A stretch of DNA of 64,000 nucleotides. Origin: Zhengitettix transpicula (Eukaryota > Arthropoda > Insecta > Orthoptera > Tetrigidae). Positions 11,101-24,474 of the stretch are shown in pieces (the first letter of the stretch is position 1; every line of letters starts with the position of its first letter). The position numbers and the translations under genes were made by a program. The stretch covers positions 1-64,000 of the forward strand of contig JAYJMR010000081.1 in the NCBI GenBank assembly GCA_037074705.1, read 5' to 3'. Under the pieces are notes generated by a model. That model searched no databases. It was not told the DNA's origin and saw nothing but the letters and a program-made list of their open reading frames with translations.

Positions 11101-12564
11101 ATAAAGAACGAGTCATTTATTATGAAATAAGACTTTGTTATTTGAAGATTCTTGGTTGGTGAAATTCCAAACTTGTCGTCGAAACGTCGAAATATTGGGA
11201 TATATTAATTAATATTAATAGATTAAGATTTTAGAAGTGCTGGTTTTTGTTTAATTTTTATAAAGAACGAGTCATTTATTATGAAATAAGACTTTGTTAT
11301 TTGAAGATTCTTGGTTGGTGAAATTCCAAACTTGTCGTCGAAACGTCGAAATATTACGATATATTAATTAGTATTAATAGATTAAGATTTTAGAAGTGAA
11401 GGTTTGACTAATTTTTATAAAGAACGAGTCATTTATTATGAAATAAGACTTTGTTATTTGAAGATTCTTGGTTGGTGAAATTCCAAACTTGTCGTCGAAA
11501 CGTCGAAATATTGGGATATATTAATTAATATTAATAGATTAAGATTTTAGAAGTGCTGGTTTGAGTAATTTTTATAAAGAACGAGTCATTTATTATGAAA
11601 TAAGACTTTGTTATTTGAAGATTCTTGGTTGGTGAAATTCCAAACTTGTCGTCGAAACGTCGAAATATTGGGATATATTAATTAGTATTAATAGATTAAG
11701 ATTTTAGAAATGCAGGTTTGACTAATTTTTATAAAGAACGAGTCATTTATTATGAAATAAGACTTTGTTATTTGAAGATTCTTGGATGGTGAAATTCCAA
11801 ACTTGTCGTCGAAACGTCGAAATATTGGGATATATTAATTAATATTAATAGATTAAGATTTTAGAAGTGCTGGTTTGAGTAATTTTTATAAAGAACGAGT
11901 CATATATTATGAAATAAGACTTTGTTATTTGAAGATTCTTGGTTGGTGAAATTCCAAACTTGTCGTCGAAACGTCGAAATATTACGATATATTAATTAGT
12001 ATTAATAGATTAAGATTTTAGAAGTGCAGGTTTGACCAATTTTTATAAAGAACGAGTCATTTATTATGAAATAAGACTTTGTTATTTGAAGATTCTTGGT
12101 TGGTGAAATTCCAAACTTGTCGTCGAAACGTCGAAATATTGGGATATATTAATTAATATTAATAGATTAAGATTGTAGAAGTGCTGGTTTGAGTAATTTT
12201 TATAAAGAACGAGTCATTTATTATGAAATAAGACTTTGTTATTTGAAGATTCTTGGTTGGTGAAATTCCAAACTTGTCGTCGAAACGTCGAAATATTGGA
12301 ATATATTAATAAAATTAATAGATTAAGATTTTAGAAGTGCTGGTTTGAGTAATTTTTATAAAGAACGAGTCATATATTATGAAATAAGACTTTGTTATTT
12401 GAAGATTCTTGGTTGGTGAAATTCCAAACTTGTCGTCGAAACGTCGAAATATTACGATATATTAATTAGTATTAATAGATTAAGATTTTAGAAGTGCAGG
12501 TTTGAGTAATTTTTATAAAGAACGAGTCATTTATTATGAAATAAGACTTTGTTATTTGAAGATT
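7558..12564 (+). repeat. Higher-order unit B1 (32 monomers)
   Basis: This 5007-bp block is repeated directly downstream. Shared rare markers include GATTTCAGAAATG (7791 and 12798), the first TTTTTAGTTT tail (before 8186 and 13193), a 138-bp monomer (8500 and 13507), AATTTAAGACTTTGG (10181 and 14875), GGTTTTTGTTTAATT (11241 and 15934), GACCAATT and GATTGTAGAAG. The offset is 5007 at the left, then about 4694 after roughly 9 kb, because two monomers present here are missing from the second copy. Confidence 0.87.
8500..8637 (+). repeat. 138-bp deleted monomer
   Basis: This monomer lacks 19 bases normally spanning CGAGTCATTTATTATGAA. The junction reads ATAAAGAAAAAGAC. The missing part lies between two GAA triplets, so a microhomology-mediated deletion in a GAAAAAAGAC-type monomer (a type present next door at 8331) explains it. 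The same deletion recurs at 13507-13644, showing that it was copied with the larger block. Confidence 0.88.
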
Positions 12565-15500
12565 CTTGGTTGGTGAAATTCCAAACTTGTCGTCGAAACG
12601 TCGAAATATTGGGATATATTAATTAATATTAATAGATTAAGATTTTAGAAGTGCTGGTTTGAGTAATTTTTATAAAGAACGAGTCATTTATTATGAAATA
12701 AGACTTTGTTATTTGAAGATTCTTGGTTGGTGAAATTCCAAACTTGTCGTCGAAACGTCGAAATATTGGGATATATTAATTAATATTAATAGATTAAGAT
12801 TTCAGAAATGCTGGTTTGAGTAATTTTTATAAAGAACGAGTCATATATTATGAAAAAAGACTTTGTTATTTGAAGATTCTTGGATGGTGAAATTCCAAAC
12901 TTGTCGTCGAAACGTCGAAATATTGGGATATATTAATTAGTATTAATAGATTAAGATTTTAGAAGTGCAGGTTTGACTAATTTTTATAAAGATCGAGTCA
13001 TTTATTATGAAATAAGACTTTGTTATTTGAAGATTCTTGGGTGGTGAAATTCCAAACTTGTCGTCGAAACGTCGAAATATTGGGATATATTAATTAATAT
13101 TAATAGGTTAAGATTTTAGAAGTGCTGGTTTGAGTAATTTTTATAAAGAACGAGTCATATATTATGAAATAAGACTTTGTTATTTTTAGTTTCTTGGTTG
13201 GTGAAATTCCAAACTTGTCGTCGAAACGTCGAAATATTGGGATATATTAATTAGTATTAATAGATTAAGATTTCAGAAGTGCTGGTTTGAGTAATTTTTA
13301 TAAAGAACGAGTCATATATTTTGAAAAAAGACTTTGTTATTTGAAGATTCTTGGTTGGTGAAATTCCAAACTTGTCGTCGAAACGTCGAAATATTGGGAT
13401 ATATTAATTAGTTTTAATAGATTAAGATTTTAGAAGTGCAGGTTTGACTAATTTATATAAAGAACGAGTCATTTATTATGAAATAAGACTTTGTTATTTG
13501 AAGATTCTTGGTTGGTGAAATTCCAAACTTGTCGTCGAAACGTCGAAATATTGGGATATATTAATTAATATTAATAGATTAAGATTTCAGAAGTGCTGGT
13601 TTGAGTAATTTTTATAAAGAAAAAGACTTTGTTATTTGAAGATTCTTGGTTGGTGAAATTCCAAACTTGTCGTCGAAACGTCGAAATATTGGGATATATT
13701 AATTAGTATTAATAGATTAAGATTTTAGAAGTGCAGGTTTGACTAATTTTTATAAAGAACGAGTCATTTATTATGAAATAAGACTTTGTTATTTGAAGAT
13801 TCTTGGTTGGTGAAATTCCAAACTTGTCGTCGAAACGTCGAAATATTGGGATATATTAATTAATATTAATAGATTAAGATTTTAGAAGTGCTGGTTTGAG
13901 TAATTTTTATAAAGAACGAGTCATATATTATGAAATAAGTCTTTGTTATTTGAAGATTCTTGGTTGGTGAAATTCCAAACTTGTCGTCGAAACGTCGAAA
14001 TATTACGATATATTAATTAGTATTAATAGATTAAGATTTTAGAAGTGCAGGTTTGAGTAATTTTTATAAAGAACGAGTCATTTATTATGAAATAAGACTT
14101 TGTTATTTGAAGATTCTTGGTTGGTGAAATTCCAAACTTGTCGTCGAAACGTCGAAATATTGGGATATATTAATTAGTATTAATAGATTAAGATTTTAGA
14201 AGTGCAGGTTTGACTAATTTTTATAAAGAACGAGTCATTTATTATGAAATAAGACTTTGTTATTTGAAGATTCTTGGTTGGTGAAATTCCAAACTTGTCG
14301 TCGAAACGTCGAAATATTACGAAATATTAATTAGTATTAATAGATTAAGATTTTAGAAGTGCAGGTTTGAGTAATTTTTATAAAGAACGAGACATTTATT
14401 ATGAAATAATACTTTGTTATTTGAAGATTCTTGGTTGGTGAAATTCCAATTTTGTCGTCGAAACGTCGAAATATTACGATATATTAATTAGTATTAATAG
14501 ATTAAGATTTTAGAAGTGCAGGTTTGAGTAATTTTTATAAAGAACGAGTCATTTATTATGAAATAAGACTTTGTTATTTGAAGATTCTTGGTTGGTGAAA
14601 TTCCAAACTTGTCGTCGAAACGTGGAAATATTGAGATATATTAATTAATATTAATAGATTAAGATTTTAGAAGTGCTGGTTTGAGTAATTTTTATAAAGA
14701 ACGAGTCATATATTATGAAATAAGACTTTGTTATTTGAAGATTCTTGGTTGGTGAAATTCCAAACTTGTCGTCGAAACGTGGAAATATTGGGATATATTA
14801 ATTAATATTAATAGATTAAGATTTTAGAAGTGCAGGTTTGACTAATTTTTATAAAGAACGAGTCATTTATTATAAATTTAAGACTTTGGTATTTGAAGAT
14901 TCTTGGTTGGTGAAATTCCAAACTTGTCGTCGAAACGTCGAAATATTACGATATATTAATAAGTATTAATAGATTAAGATTTTAGAAGTGCAGGTTTGAC
15001 TAATTTTTATAAAGAACGAGTCATTTTTTATGAAATAAGACTTTGTTATTTGAAGATTCTTGGATGGTGAAATTCCAAACTTGTCGTCGAAACGTCGAAA
15101 TATTGGGATATATTAATTAATATTAATAGATTAAGATTTAAGAAGTGCTGGTTTGAGTAATTTTTATAAAGAACGAGTCATATATTATGAAATAAGACTT
15201 TGTTATTTGAAGATTCTTGGTTGGTGAAATTCCAAACTTGTCGTCGAAACGTCGAAATATTGGGATGTATTAATTAGTATTAATAGATTAAGGTTTTAGA
15301 AGTGCAGGTTTGAGTAATTTTTATAAAGAACGAGTCATTTATTATGAAATAAGACTTTGTTATTTGAAGATTCTTGGTTGGTGAAATTCCAAACTTGTCG
15401 TCGAAACGTCGAAATATTACGATATATTAATTAGTATTAATAGATTAAGATTTTAGAAGTGCAGGTTTGAGTAATTTTTATAAAGAACGAGTCATTTATT

Positions 15501-17255
15501 ATGAAATAAGACTTTGTTATTTGAAGATTCTTGGTTGGTGAAATTCCAAACTTGTCGTCAAAACGTCGAAATATTGGGATATATTAAATAATATTAATTG
15601 ATTAAGATTTTAGAAGTGCTGGTTTGAGTAATTTTTATAAAGAACGAGTCATATATTATGAAATAAGACTTTGTTATTTGAAGATTCTTGGTTGGTGAAA
15701 TTCCAAACTTGTCGTCGAAACGTCGAAATATTACGATATATTAATGAGTATTAATAGATTAAGATTTTGGAAGTGCAGGTTTGACTAATTTTTATAAAGA
15801 ACGAGTCATTTATTATGAAATAAGACTTTGTTATTTGAAGATTCTTGGTTGGTGAAATTCCAAACTTGTCGTCGAAACGTCGAAATATTGGGATATATTA
15901 ATTAATATTAATAGATTAAGATTTTAGAAGTGCTGGTTTTTGTTTAATTTTTATAAAGAACGAGTCATTTATTATGAAATAAGACTTTGTTATTTGAAGA
16001 TTCTTGGTTGGTGAAATTCCAAACTTGTCGTCGAAACGTCGAAATATTACGATATATTAATTAGTATTAATAGATTAAGATTTTAGAAGTGAAGGTTTGA
16101 CTAATTTTTATAAAGAACGAGTCATTTATTATGAAATAAGACTTTGTTATTTGAAGATTCTTGGTTGGTGAAATTCCAAACTTGTCGTCGAAACGTCGAA
16201 ATATTGGGATATATTAATTAATATTAAAAGATTAAGATTTTAGAAGTGCTGGTTTGAGTAATTTTTATAAAGAACGAGTCATTTATTATGAAATAAGACT
16301 TTGTTATTTGAAGATTCTTGGTTGGTGAAATTCCAAACTTGTCGTCGAACGTCGAAATATTGGGATATATTAATTAGTATTAATAGATTAAGATTTTAGA
16401 AATGCAGGTTTGACTAATTTTTATAAAGAACGAGTCATTTATTATGAAATAAGACTTTGTTATTTGAAGATTCTTGGTTGGTGAAATTCCAAACTTGTCG
16501 TCGAAACGTCGAAATATTGGGATATATTAATTAATATTAATAGATTAAGATTTTAGAAGTGCTGGTTTGAGTAATTTTTATAAAGAACGAGTCATATATT
16601 ATGAAATAAGACTTTGTTATTTGAAGATTCTTGGTTGGTGAAATTCCAAACTTGTCGTCGAAACGTCGAAATATTACGATATATTAATTAGTATTAATAG
16701 ATTAAGATTTTAGAAGTGCAGGTTTGACCAATTTTTTTAAGAACGAGTCATTTATTATGAAATAAGACTTTGTTATTTGAAGATTCTTGGTTGGTGAAAT
16801 TCCAAACTTGTCGTCGAAACGTCGAAATATTGGGATATATTAATTAATATTAATAGATTAAGATTGTAGAAGTGCTGGTTTGAGTAATTTTTATAAAGAA
16901 CGAGTCATTTATTATGAAATAAGACTTTGTTATTTGAAGATTCTTGGTTGGTGAAATTCCAAACTTGTCGTCGAAACGTCGAAATATTGGAATATATTAA
17001 TAAAATTAATAGATTAAGATTTTAGAAGTGCTGGTTTGAGTAATTTTTATAAAGAACGAGTCATATATTATGAAATAAGACTTTGTTATTTGAAGATTCT
17101 TGGTTGGTGAAATTCCAAACTTGTCGTCGAAACGTCGAAATATTACGATATATTAATTAGTATTAATAGATTAAGATTTTAGAAGTGCAGGTTTGAGTAA
17201 TTTTTATAAAGAACGAGTCATTTATTATGAAATAAGACTTTGTTATTTGAAGATT
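12565..17255 (+). repeat. Higher-order unit B2 (30 monomers)
   Basis: This is the second copy of the block 7558-12564, 4691 bp long. It lacks about two monomers corresponding to a part of 9.0-9.6 kb of the first copy, and has small private changes such as a one-base loss in GTCGTCGAACG near 16345 and ATTTTTTTAAG near 16731. The copies otherwise match by eye over many shared private variants, so the duplication is recent compared with monomer divergence. Confidence 0.86.
13507..13644 (+). repeat. Second copy of the 138-bp deleted monomer
   Basis: It carries the same 19-base deletion as 8500-8637 at an offset of exactly 5007 bp and marks the second copy of that higher-order block. Confidence 0.87.
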
Positions 17256-17883
17256 CTTGGTTGGTGAAATTCCAAACTTGTCGTCGAAACGTCGAAATAT
17301 TGGGATATATTAATTAGTATTAATAGATTAAGATTATAGAAGTGCAGGTTTGACTAATTTTTATAAAGAACGAGTCATTTATTATGAAATAAGACTTTGT
17401 TATTTGAAGATTCTTGGTTGGTGAAATTCCAAACTTGTCGTCGAAACGTCGAAATATTACGATATATTAATAAGTATTAATAGATTAAGATTTTAGAAGT
17501 GCAGGTTTGAGTAATTTTTATAAAGAACGAGTCATTTATTATGAAATAAGCCTTTGTTATTTGAAGATTCTTGGTTGGTGAAATTCCAAACTTGTCGTCG
17601 AAACGTCGAAATATTACGATATATTAATTAGTATTAATAGATTAAGATTTTAGAAGTGCTGGTTTGAGTAATTTTTATAAAGAACGAGTCATATATTATG
17701 AAATAAGACTTTGTTATTTGAAGATTCTTGGTTGGTGAAATTCCAAACTTGTCGTCGAAACGTCGAAATATTGGTATATATTAATTAGTATTAATAGATT
17801 AAGATTTTAGAAGTGCAGGTTTGACTAATTTTTATAAAGAACGAGTCATTTATTATGAAATAAGACTTTGTTATTTGAAGATT

Positions 17884-20238
17884 CTTGGTTGGTGAAATTC
17901 CAAACTTGTCGTCGAAACGTCGAAATATTGGGATATATTAATTAGTATTAATAGATTAAGATTTTAGAAGTGCTGGTTTGAGTAATTTTTATAAAGAACG
18001 AGTCATATATTATGAAATAAGACTTTGTTATTTGAAGATTCTTGGTTGGTGAAATTCCATACTTGTCGTCGAAACGTCGAAATATTGGGATATATTAATT
18101 AGTATTAATAGATTAAGATTTTAGAAGTGCAGGTTTGACTAATTTTTATAAAGAACGAGTCATTTATTATGAAATAAGACTTTGTTATTTGAAGATTCTT
18201 GGTTGGTGAAATTCCAAACTTGTCGTCGAAACGTCGAAATATTGGGATATATTAATTAGTATTAATAGATTAAGATTTTAGAAGTGCAGGTTTGACTAAT
18301 TTTTATAAAGAACGAGTCATTTATTATGAAATAAGACTTTGTTATTTGAAGATTCTTGGTTGGTGAAATTCCAAACTTGTCGTCGAAACGTCGAAATATT
18401 GGGATATATTAAATAATATTAATAGATTAATATTTTAGAAGTGCTGGTTTGAGTAATTTTTATAAAGAACGAGTCATATATTATGAAATAAGACTTTGTT
18501 ATTTGAAGATTCTTGGTTGGTGAAATTCCAAACTTGTCGTCGAAACGTCAAAATATTGGGATATATTAATTAGTATTAATAGATTAAGATTTTAGAAGTG
18601 CAGGTTTGACTAATTTTTATAAAGAACGAGTCATATATTATGAAATAAGACTTTGTTATTTGAAGATTCTTGGTTGGTGAAATTCCAAACTTGTCGTCGA
18701 AACGTCGAAATATTATCATTTATTAATTAATATTAATAGTTTAAGATTATAGAAGTGCAGGTTTGAGTAATTTTTAAAAAGAACGAGTCATTTATTATGA
18801 AATAAGACTTTGTTATTTGAAGATTCTTGGTTGGTGAAATTCCAAACTTGTCGTCGAAACGTCGAAATATTGCGATATATTAATTAATATTAATAGATTA
18901 AGATTTTAGAAGTGCTGGTTTGAGTAATTTTTATAAAGAACGAGTCATTTATTATGAAATAAGACTTTGTTATTTGAAGATTCTTGGTTGGTGAAATTCC
19001 AAACTTGTCGTCGAAACGTCGAAATATTGCGATATAATAATTAATATTAATAGTTTAAGATTTTAGACGTGCAGGTTTGAGTAATTTTTATAAAGAACGT
19101 GTCATTTATTATGAAATAAGACTTTGTTATTTTTAGTTTCTTGGTTGGTGAAATTCCAAACTTGTCGTCGAAACGTCGAAATATTGCGATATATTAATTA
19201 GTATTAATAGATTAAGATTTTAGAAGTGCAGGTTTGACTAATTTTTATAAAGAACGAGTCATTTATTATGAAATAAGACTTTGTTATTTGAAGATTCTTG
19301 GTTGGTGAAATTCCAAACTTGTCGTCGAAACGTCGAAATATTGGGATATATTAATTAATATTAATAGATTAAGATTTTAGAAGTGCTGGTTTGAGTAATT
19401 TTTATAAAGAACGAGTCATTTATTATGAAATAAGACTTTGTTATTTGAAGATTCTTGGTTGGTGAAATTCCAAACTTGTCGTCGAAACGTCGAAATATTA
19501 TCATTTATTAATTAAAATTAATAGTTTAAGATTTTAGAAGTGCAGGTTTGAGTAATTTTTATAAAGAACGTGTCATTTATTATGAAATAAGACTTTGTTA
19601 TTTTTAGTTTCTTGGTTGGTGAAATTCCAAACTTGTCGTCGAAACGTCGAAATATTGCGATATATTAATTAGTATTAATAGATTAAGATTTTAGAAGTGC
19701 AGGTTTGACTAATTTTTATAAAGAACGAGTCATTTATTATGAAATAAGACTTTGTTATTTGAAGATTCTTGGTTGGTGAAATTCCAAACTTGTCGTCGAA
19801 ACGTCGAAATATTGGGATATATTAATTAATATTAATAGATTAAGATTTTAGAAGTGCAGGTTTGACTAATTTTTATAAAGAACGAGTCATTTATTATGAA
19901 ATAAGACTTTGTTATTTTTAGTTTCTTGGTTGGTGAAATTCCTAACTTGTCGTCGAAACGTCGAAATATTGCGATATATTAATTAATATTAATAGATTAA
20001 GATTTTAGAAGTGCAGGTTTGAGTAATTTTTATAAAGAAGTAGTCATTTATTATGAAATAAGACTTTGTTATTTGAAGATTCTTGGTTGGTGAAATTCCA
20101 AACTTGTCGTCGAAACGTCGAAATATTGCGATATATTAATTAATATTAATAGATTAAGATTTTAGAAGTGCAGGTTTGAGTAATTTTTATAAAGAACGTG
20201 TCATTTATTATGAAATAAGACTTTGTTATTTGAAGATT
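17884..20238 (+). repeat. Higher-order unit C1 (15 monomers, 2355 bp)
   Basis: This is the first copy of a unit of exactly 15 x 157 bases. Its private markers recur 2355 bp later: ATTAATATTTTAG (18426 and 20781), the ATCATTTATT triplet class with AGATTATAGAAG, TTAGACGTGC, the TTAAAATTAATAG variant and CCTAACTTG (19941 and 22296). The block introduces tails of the TTTTTAGTTT type and the GCG and ATC triplets into the array. One private change is ATAAAGAAGTAGTC near 20034. Confidence 0.88.
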
Positions 20239-22593
20239 CTTGGTTGGTGAAATTCCAAACTTGTCGTCGAAACGTCGAAATATTGGGATATATTAATTAG
20301 TATTAATAGATTAAGATTTTAGAAGTGCTGGTTTGAGTAATTTTTATAAAGAACGAGTCATATATTATGAAATAAGACTTTGTTATTTGAAGATTCTTGG
20401 TTGGTGAAATTCCAAACTTGTCGTCGAAACGTCGAAATATTGGGATATATTAATTAGTATTAATAGATTAAGATTTTAGAAGTGCAGGTTTGACTAATTT
20501 TTATAAAGAACGAGTCATTTATTATGAAATAAGACTTTGTTATTTGAAGATTCTTGGTTGGTGAAATTCCAAACTTGTCGTCGAAACGTCGAAATATTGG
20601 GATATATTAATTAGTATTAATAGATTAAGATTTTAGAAGTGCAGGTTTGACTAATTTTTATAAAGAACGAGTCATTTATTATGAAATAAGACTTTGTTAT
20701 TTGAAGATTCTTGGTTGGTGAAATTCCAAACTTGTCGTCGAAACGTCGAAATATTGGGATATATTAAATAATATTAATAGATTAATATTTTAGAAGTGCT
20801 GGTTTGAGTAATTTTTATAAAGAACGAGTCATATATTATGAAATAAGACTTTGTTATTTGAAGATTCTTGGTTGGTGAAATTCCAAACTTGTCGTCGAAA
20901 CGTCAAAATATTGGGATATCTTAATTAGTATTAATAGATTAAGATTTTAGAAGTGCAGGTTTGACTAATTTTTATAAAGAACGAGTCATATATTATGAAA
21001 TAAGACTTTGTTATTTGAAGATTCTTGGTTGGTGAAATTCCAAACTTGTCGTCGAAACGTCGAAATATTATCATTTATTAATTAATATTAATAGTTTAAG
21101 ATTATAGAAGTGCAGGTTTGAGTAATTTTTAAAAAGAACGAGTCATTTATTATGAAATAAGACTTTGTTATTTGAAGATTCTTGGTTGGTGAAATTCCAA
21201 ACTTGTCGTCGAAACGTCGAAATATTGCGATATATTAATTAATATTAATAGATTAAGATTTTAGAAGTGCTGGTTTGAGTAATTTTTATAAAGAACGAGT
21301 CATTTATTATGAAATAAGACTTTGTTATTTGAAGATTCTTGGTTGGTGAAATTCCAAACTTGTCGTCGAAACGTCGAAATATTGCGGTATAATAATTAAT
21401 ATTAATAGTTTAAGATTTTAGACGTGCAGGTTTGAGTAATTTTTATAAAGAACGTGTCATTTATTATGAAATAAGACTTTGTTATTTTTAGTTTCTTGGT
21501 TGGTGAAATTCCAAACTTGTCGTCGAAACGTCGAAATATTGCGATATATTAATTAGTATTAATAGATTAAGATTTTAGAAGTGCAGGTTTGACTAATTTT
21601 TATAAAGAACGAGTCATTTATTATGAAATAAGACTTTGTTATTTGAAGATTCTTGGTTAGTGAAATTCCAAACTTGTCGTCGAAACGTCGAAATATTGGG
21701 ATATATTAATTAATATTAATAGATTAAGATTTTAGAAGTGCTGGTTTGAGTAATTTTTATAAAGAACGAGTCATTTATTATGAAATAAGACTTTGTTATT
21801 TGAAGATTCTTGGTTGGTGAAATTCCAAACTTGTCGTCGAAACGTCGAAATATTATCATTTATTAATTAAAATTAATAGTTTAAGATTTTAGAAGTGCAG
21901 GTTTGAGTAATTTTTATAAAGAACGTGTCATTTATTATGAAATAAGACTTTGTTATTTTTAGTTTCTTGGTTGGTGAAATTCCAAACTTGTCGTCGAAAC
22001 GTCGAAATATTGCGATATATTAATTAGTATTAATAGATTAAGATTTTAGAAGTGCAGGTTTGACTAATTTTTATAAAGAACGAGTCATTTATTATGAAAT
22101 AAGACTTTGTTATTTGAAGATTCTTGGTTGGTGAAATTCCAAACTTGTCGTCGAAACGTCGAAATATTGGGATATATTAATTAATATTAATAGATTAAGA
22201 TTTTAGAAGTGCAGGTTTGACTAATTTTTATAAAGAACGAGTCATTTATTATGAAATAAGACTTTGTTATTTTTAGTTTCTTGGTTGGTGAAATTCCTAA
22301 CTTGTCGTCGAAACGTCGAAATATTGCGATATATTAATTAATATTAATAGATTAAGATTTTAGAAGTGCAGGTTTGAGTAATTTTTATAAAGAACGAGTC
22401 ATTTATTATGAAATAAGACTTTGTTATTTGAAGATTCTTGGTTGGTGAAATTCCAAACTTGTCGTCGAAACGTCGAAATATTGCGATATATTAATTAATA
22501 TTAATAGATTAAGATTTTAGAAGTGCAGGTTTGAGTAATTTTTATAAAGAACGTGTCATTTATTATGAAATAAGACTTTGTTATCTTTAGTTT
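20239..22593 (+). repeat. Higher-order unit C2 (15 monomers, 2355 bp)
   Basis: This is the second copy, of identical length to the first. Differences are single bases, for instance GATATCTTAATT near 20917 (a new EcoRV site), TTGCGGTATAA near 21382, and CTTTAG in place of GAAGA in the tail at the right edge. Equal length to the base with few substitutions suggests a recent event. Confidence 0.88.
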
Positions 22594-23220
22594 CTTGGTT
22601 GGTGAAATTCCAAACTTGTCGTCGAAACGTCGAAATATTGGGATATATTAATTAATATTAATAGATTAAGATTTTAGAAGAGCAGGTTTGAGTAATTTTT
22701 ATAAAGAACGAGTCATTTATTATGAAATAAGACTTTGTTATTTGAAGATTCTTGGTTGGTGAAATTCCAAACTTGTCGTCGAAACGTCGAAATATTATCA
22801 TTTATTAATTAATATTAATAGTTTAAGATTTTAGAAGTGCAGGTTTGACTAATTTTTATAAAGAACGAGTCATTTATTATGAAATAAGACTTTGTTATTT
22901 GAAGATTCTTGGTTGGTGAATTTCCAAACTTGTCGTCGAAACGTCGAAATATTATCATTTATTAATTAATATTAATAGTTTAAGATTTTAGAAGTGCAGG
23001 TTTGAGTAATTTTTAAAAAGAACGAGTCATTTATTATGAAATAAGAGTTTGTTATTTGAAGATTCTTGGTTGGTGAAATTCCAAACTTGTCGTCGAAACG
23101 TCGAAATATTATCATTTATTAATTAATATTAATAGTTTAAGATTTAGAAGTGCAGGTTTGACTAATTTTTAAAAAGAACGAGTCATTTATTATGAAATAA
23201 GACTTTGTTATTTGAAGATT

Positions 23221-23847
23221 CTTGGTTGGTGAAATTCCAAACTTGTCGTCGAAACGTCGAAATATTATCATTTATTAATTAATATTAATAGTTTAAGATT
23301 TTAGAAGTGCAGGTTTGAGTAATTTTTAAAAGAACGAGTCATTTATTATGAAATAAGACTTTGTTATTTGAAGATTCTTGGTTGGTGAAATTCCAAACTT
23401 GTCGTCGAAACGTCGAAATATTACGATATATTAATTAGTATTAATAGATTAAGATTTTAGAAGTGCTGGTTTGAGTAATTTTTATAAAGAACGAGTCATT
23501 TATTATGAAATAAGACTTTGTTATTTTTAGTTTCTTGGTTGGTGAAATTCCAAACTTGTCGTCGAAACGTCGAAATATTGCGATAAATTAATTAATATTA
23601 ATAGATTAAGATTTTAGAAGTGCAGGTTTGAGTAATTTTTATAAAGAACGTGTCATTTATTATGAAATAAGACTTTGTTATTTTTAGTTTCTTGGTTGTT
23701 GAAATTCCAAACTTGTCGTCGAAACGTCGAAATATTGCGATATATTAATTAGTATTAATAGATTAAGATTTTAGAAGTGCAGGTTTGACTAATTTTTATA
23801 AAGAACGAGTCATTTATTATGAAATAAGACTTTGTTATTTGAAGATT
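23221..23847 (+). repeat. Four-monomer unit, copy 1 (627 bp)
   Basis: Four monomers are repeated directly downstream at an offset of 627 bp. Shared markers are AATTTTTAAAAGAACG (one base short, which explains 627 in place of 628), GCGATAAATT (23580 and 24207) and CTTGGTTGTTGAAATT (23691 and 24318). Confidence 0.88.
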
Positions 23848-24474
23848 CTTGGTTGGTGAAATTCCAAACTTGTCGTCGAAACGTCGAAATATTATCATTT
23901 ATTAATTAATATTAATAGTTTAAGATTTTAGAAGTGCAGGTTTGAGTAATTTTTAAAAGAACGAGTCATTTATTATGAAATAAGACTTTGTTATTTGAAG
24001 ATTCTTGGTTGGTGAAATTCCAAACTTGTCGTCGAAACGTCGAAATATTACGATATATTAATTAGTATTAATAGATTAAGATTTTAGAAGTGCTGGTTTG
24101 AGTAATTTTTATAAAGAACGAGTCATTTATTATGAAATAAGACTTTGTTATTTTTAGTTTCTTGGTTGGTGCAATTCCAAACTTGTCGTCGAAACGTCGA
24201 AATATTGCGATAAATTAATTAATATTAATAGATTAAGATTTTAGAAGTGCAGGTTTGAGTCATTTTTATAAAGAACGTGTCATTTATTATGAAATAAGAC
24301 TTTGTTATTTTTAGTTTCTTGGTTGTTGAAATTCCAAACTTGTCGTCGAAACGTCGAAATATTGCGATATATTAATTAGTATTAATAGATTAAGATTTTA
24401 GAAGTGCAGGTTTGACTAATTTTTATAAAGAACGAGTCATTTATTATGAAATAAGACTTTGTTATTTGAAGATT
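23848..24474 (+). repeat. Four-monomer unit, copy 2 (627 bp)
   Basis: This is the immediate second copy of 23221-23847. Private changes include GGTGCAATTCC near 24171 and GAGTCATTTTTAT near 24257. Confidence 0.88.

Larger units (their letters stand above)
1..17883 (+). repeat. Zone I: GGG/ACG monomers with GAAGATT tail
   Basis: Monomers here end almost always in GAAGATT before the next CTTGG and carry GGG or ACG at positions 47-49. Two haplotype-like forms predominate: one with TTAATTAAT, GCTGG and GAGTAA, often CATATATT, and one with TTAATTAGT, GCAGG and GACTAA with CATTTATT. They often alternate, giving a loose dimeric rhythm. CGTATC forms are concentrated at about 1.2-2.7 kb and 4.8-6.3 kb because of a segment duplication. 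The right edge is set where the 15-monomer unit begins. No gene or unique DNA interrupts the zone. Confidence 0.8.
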
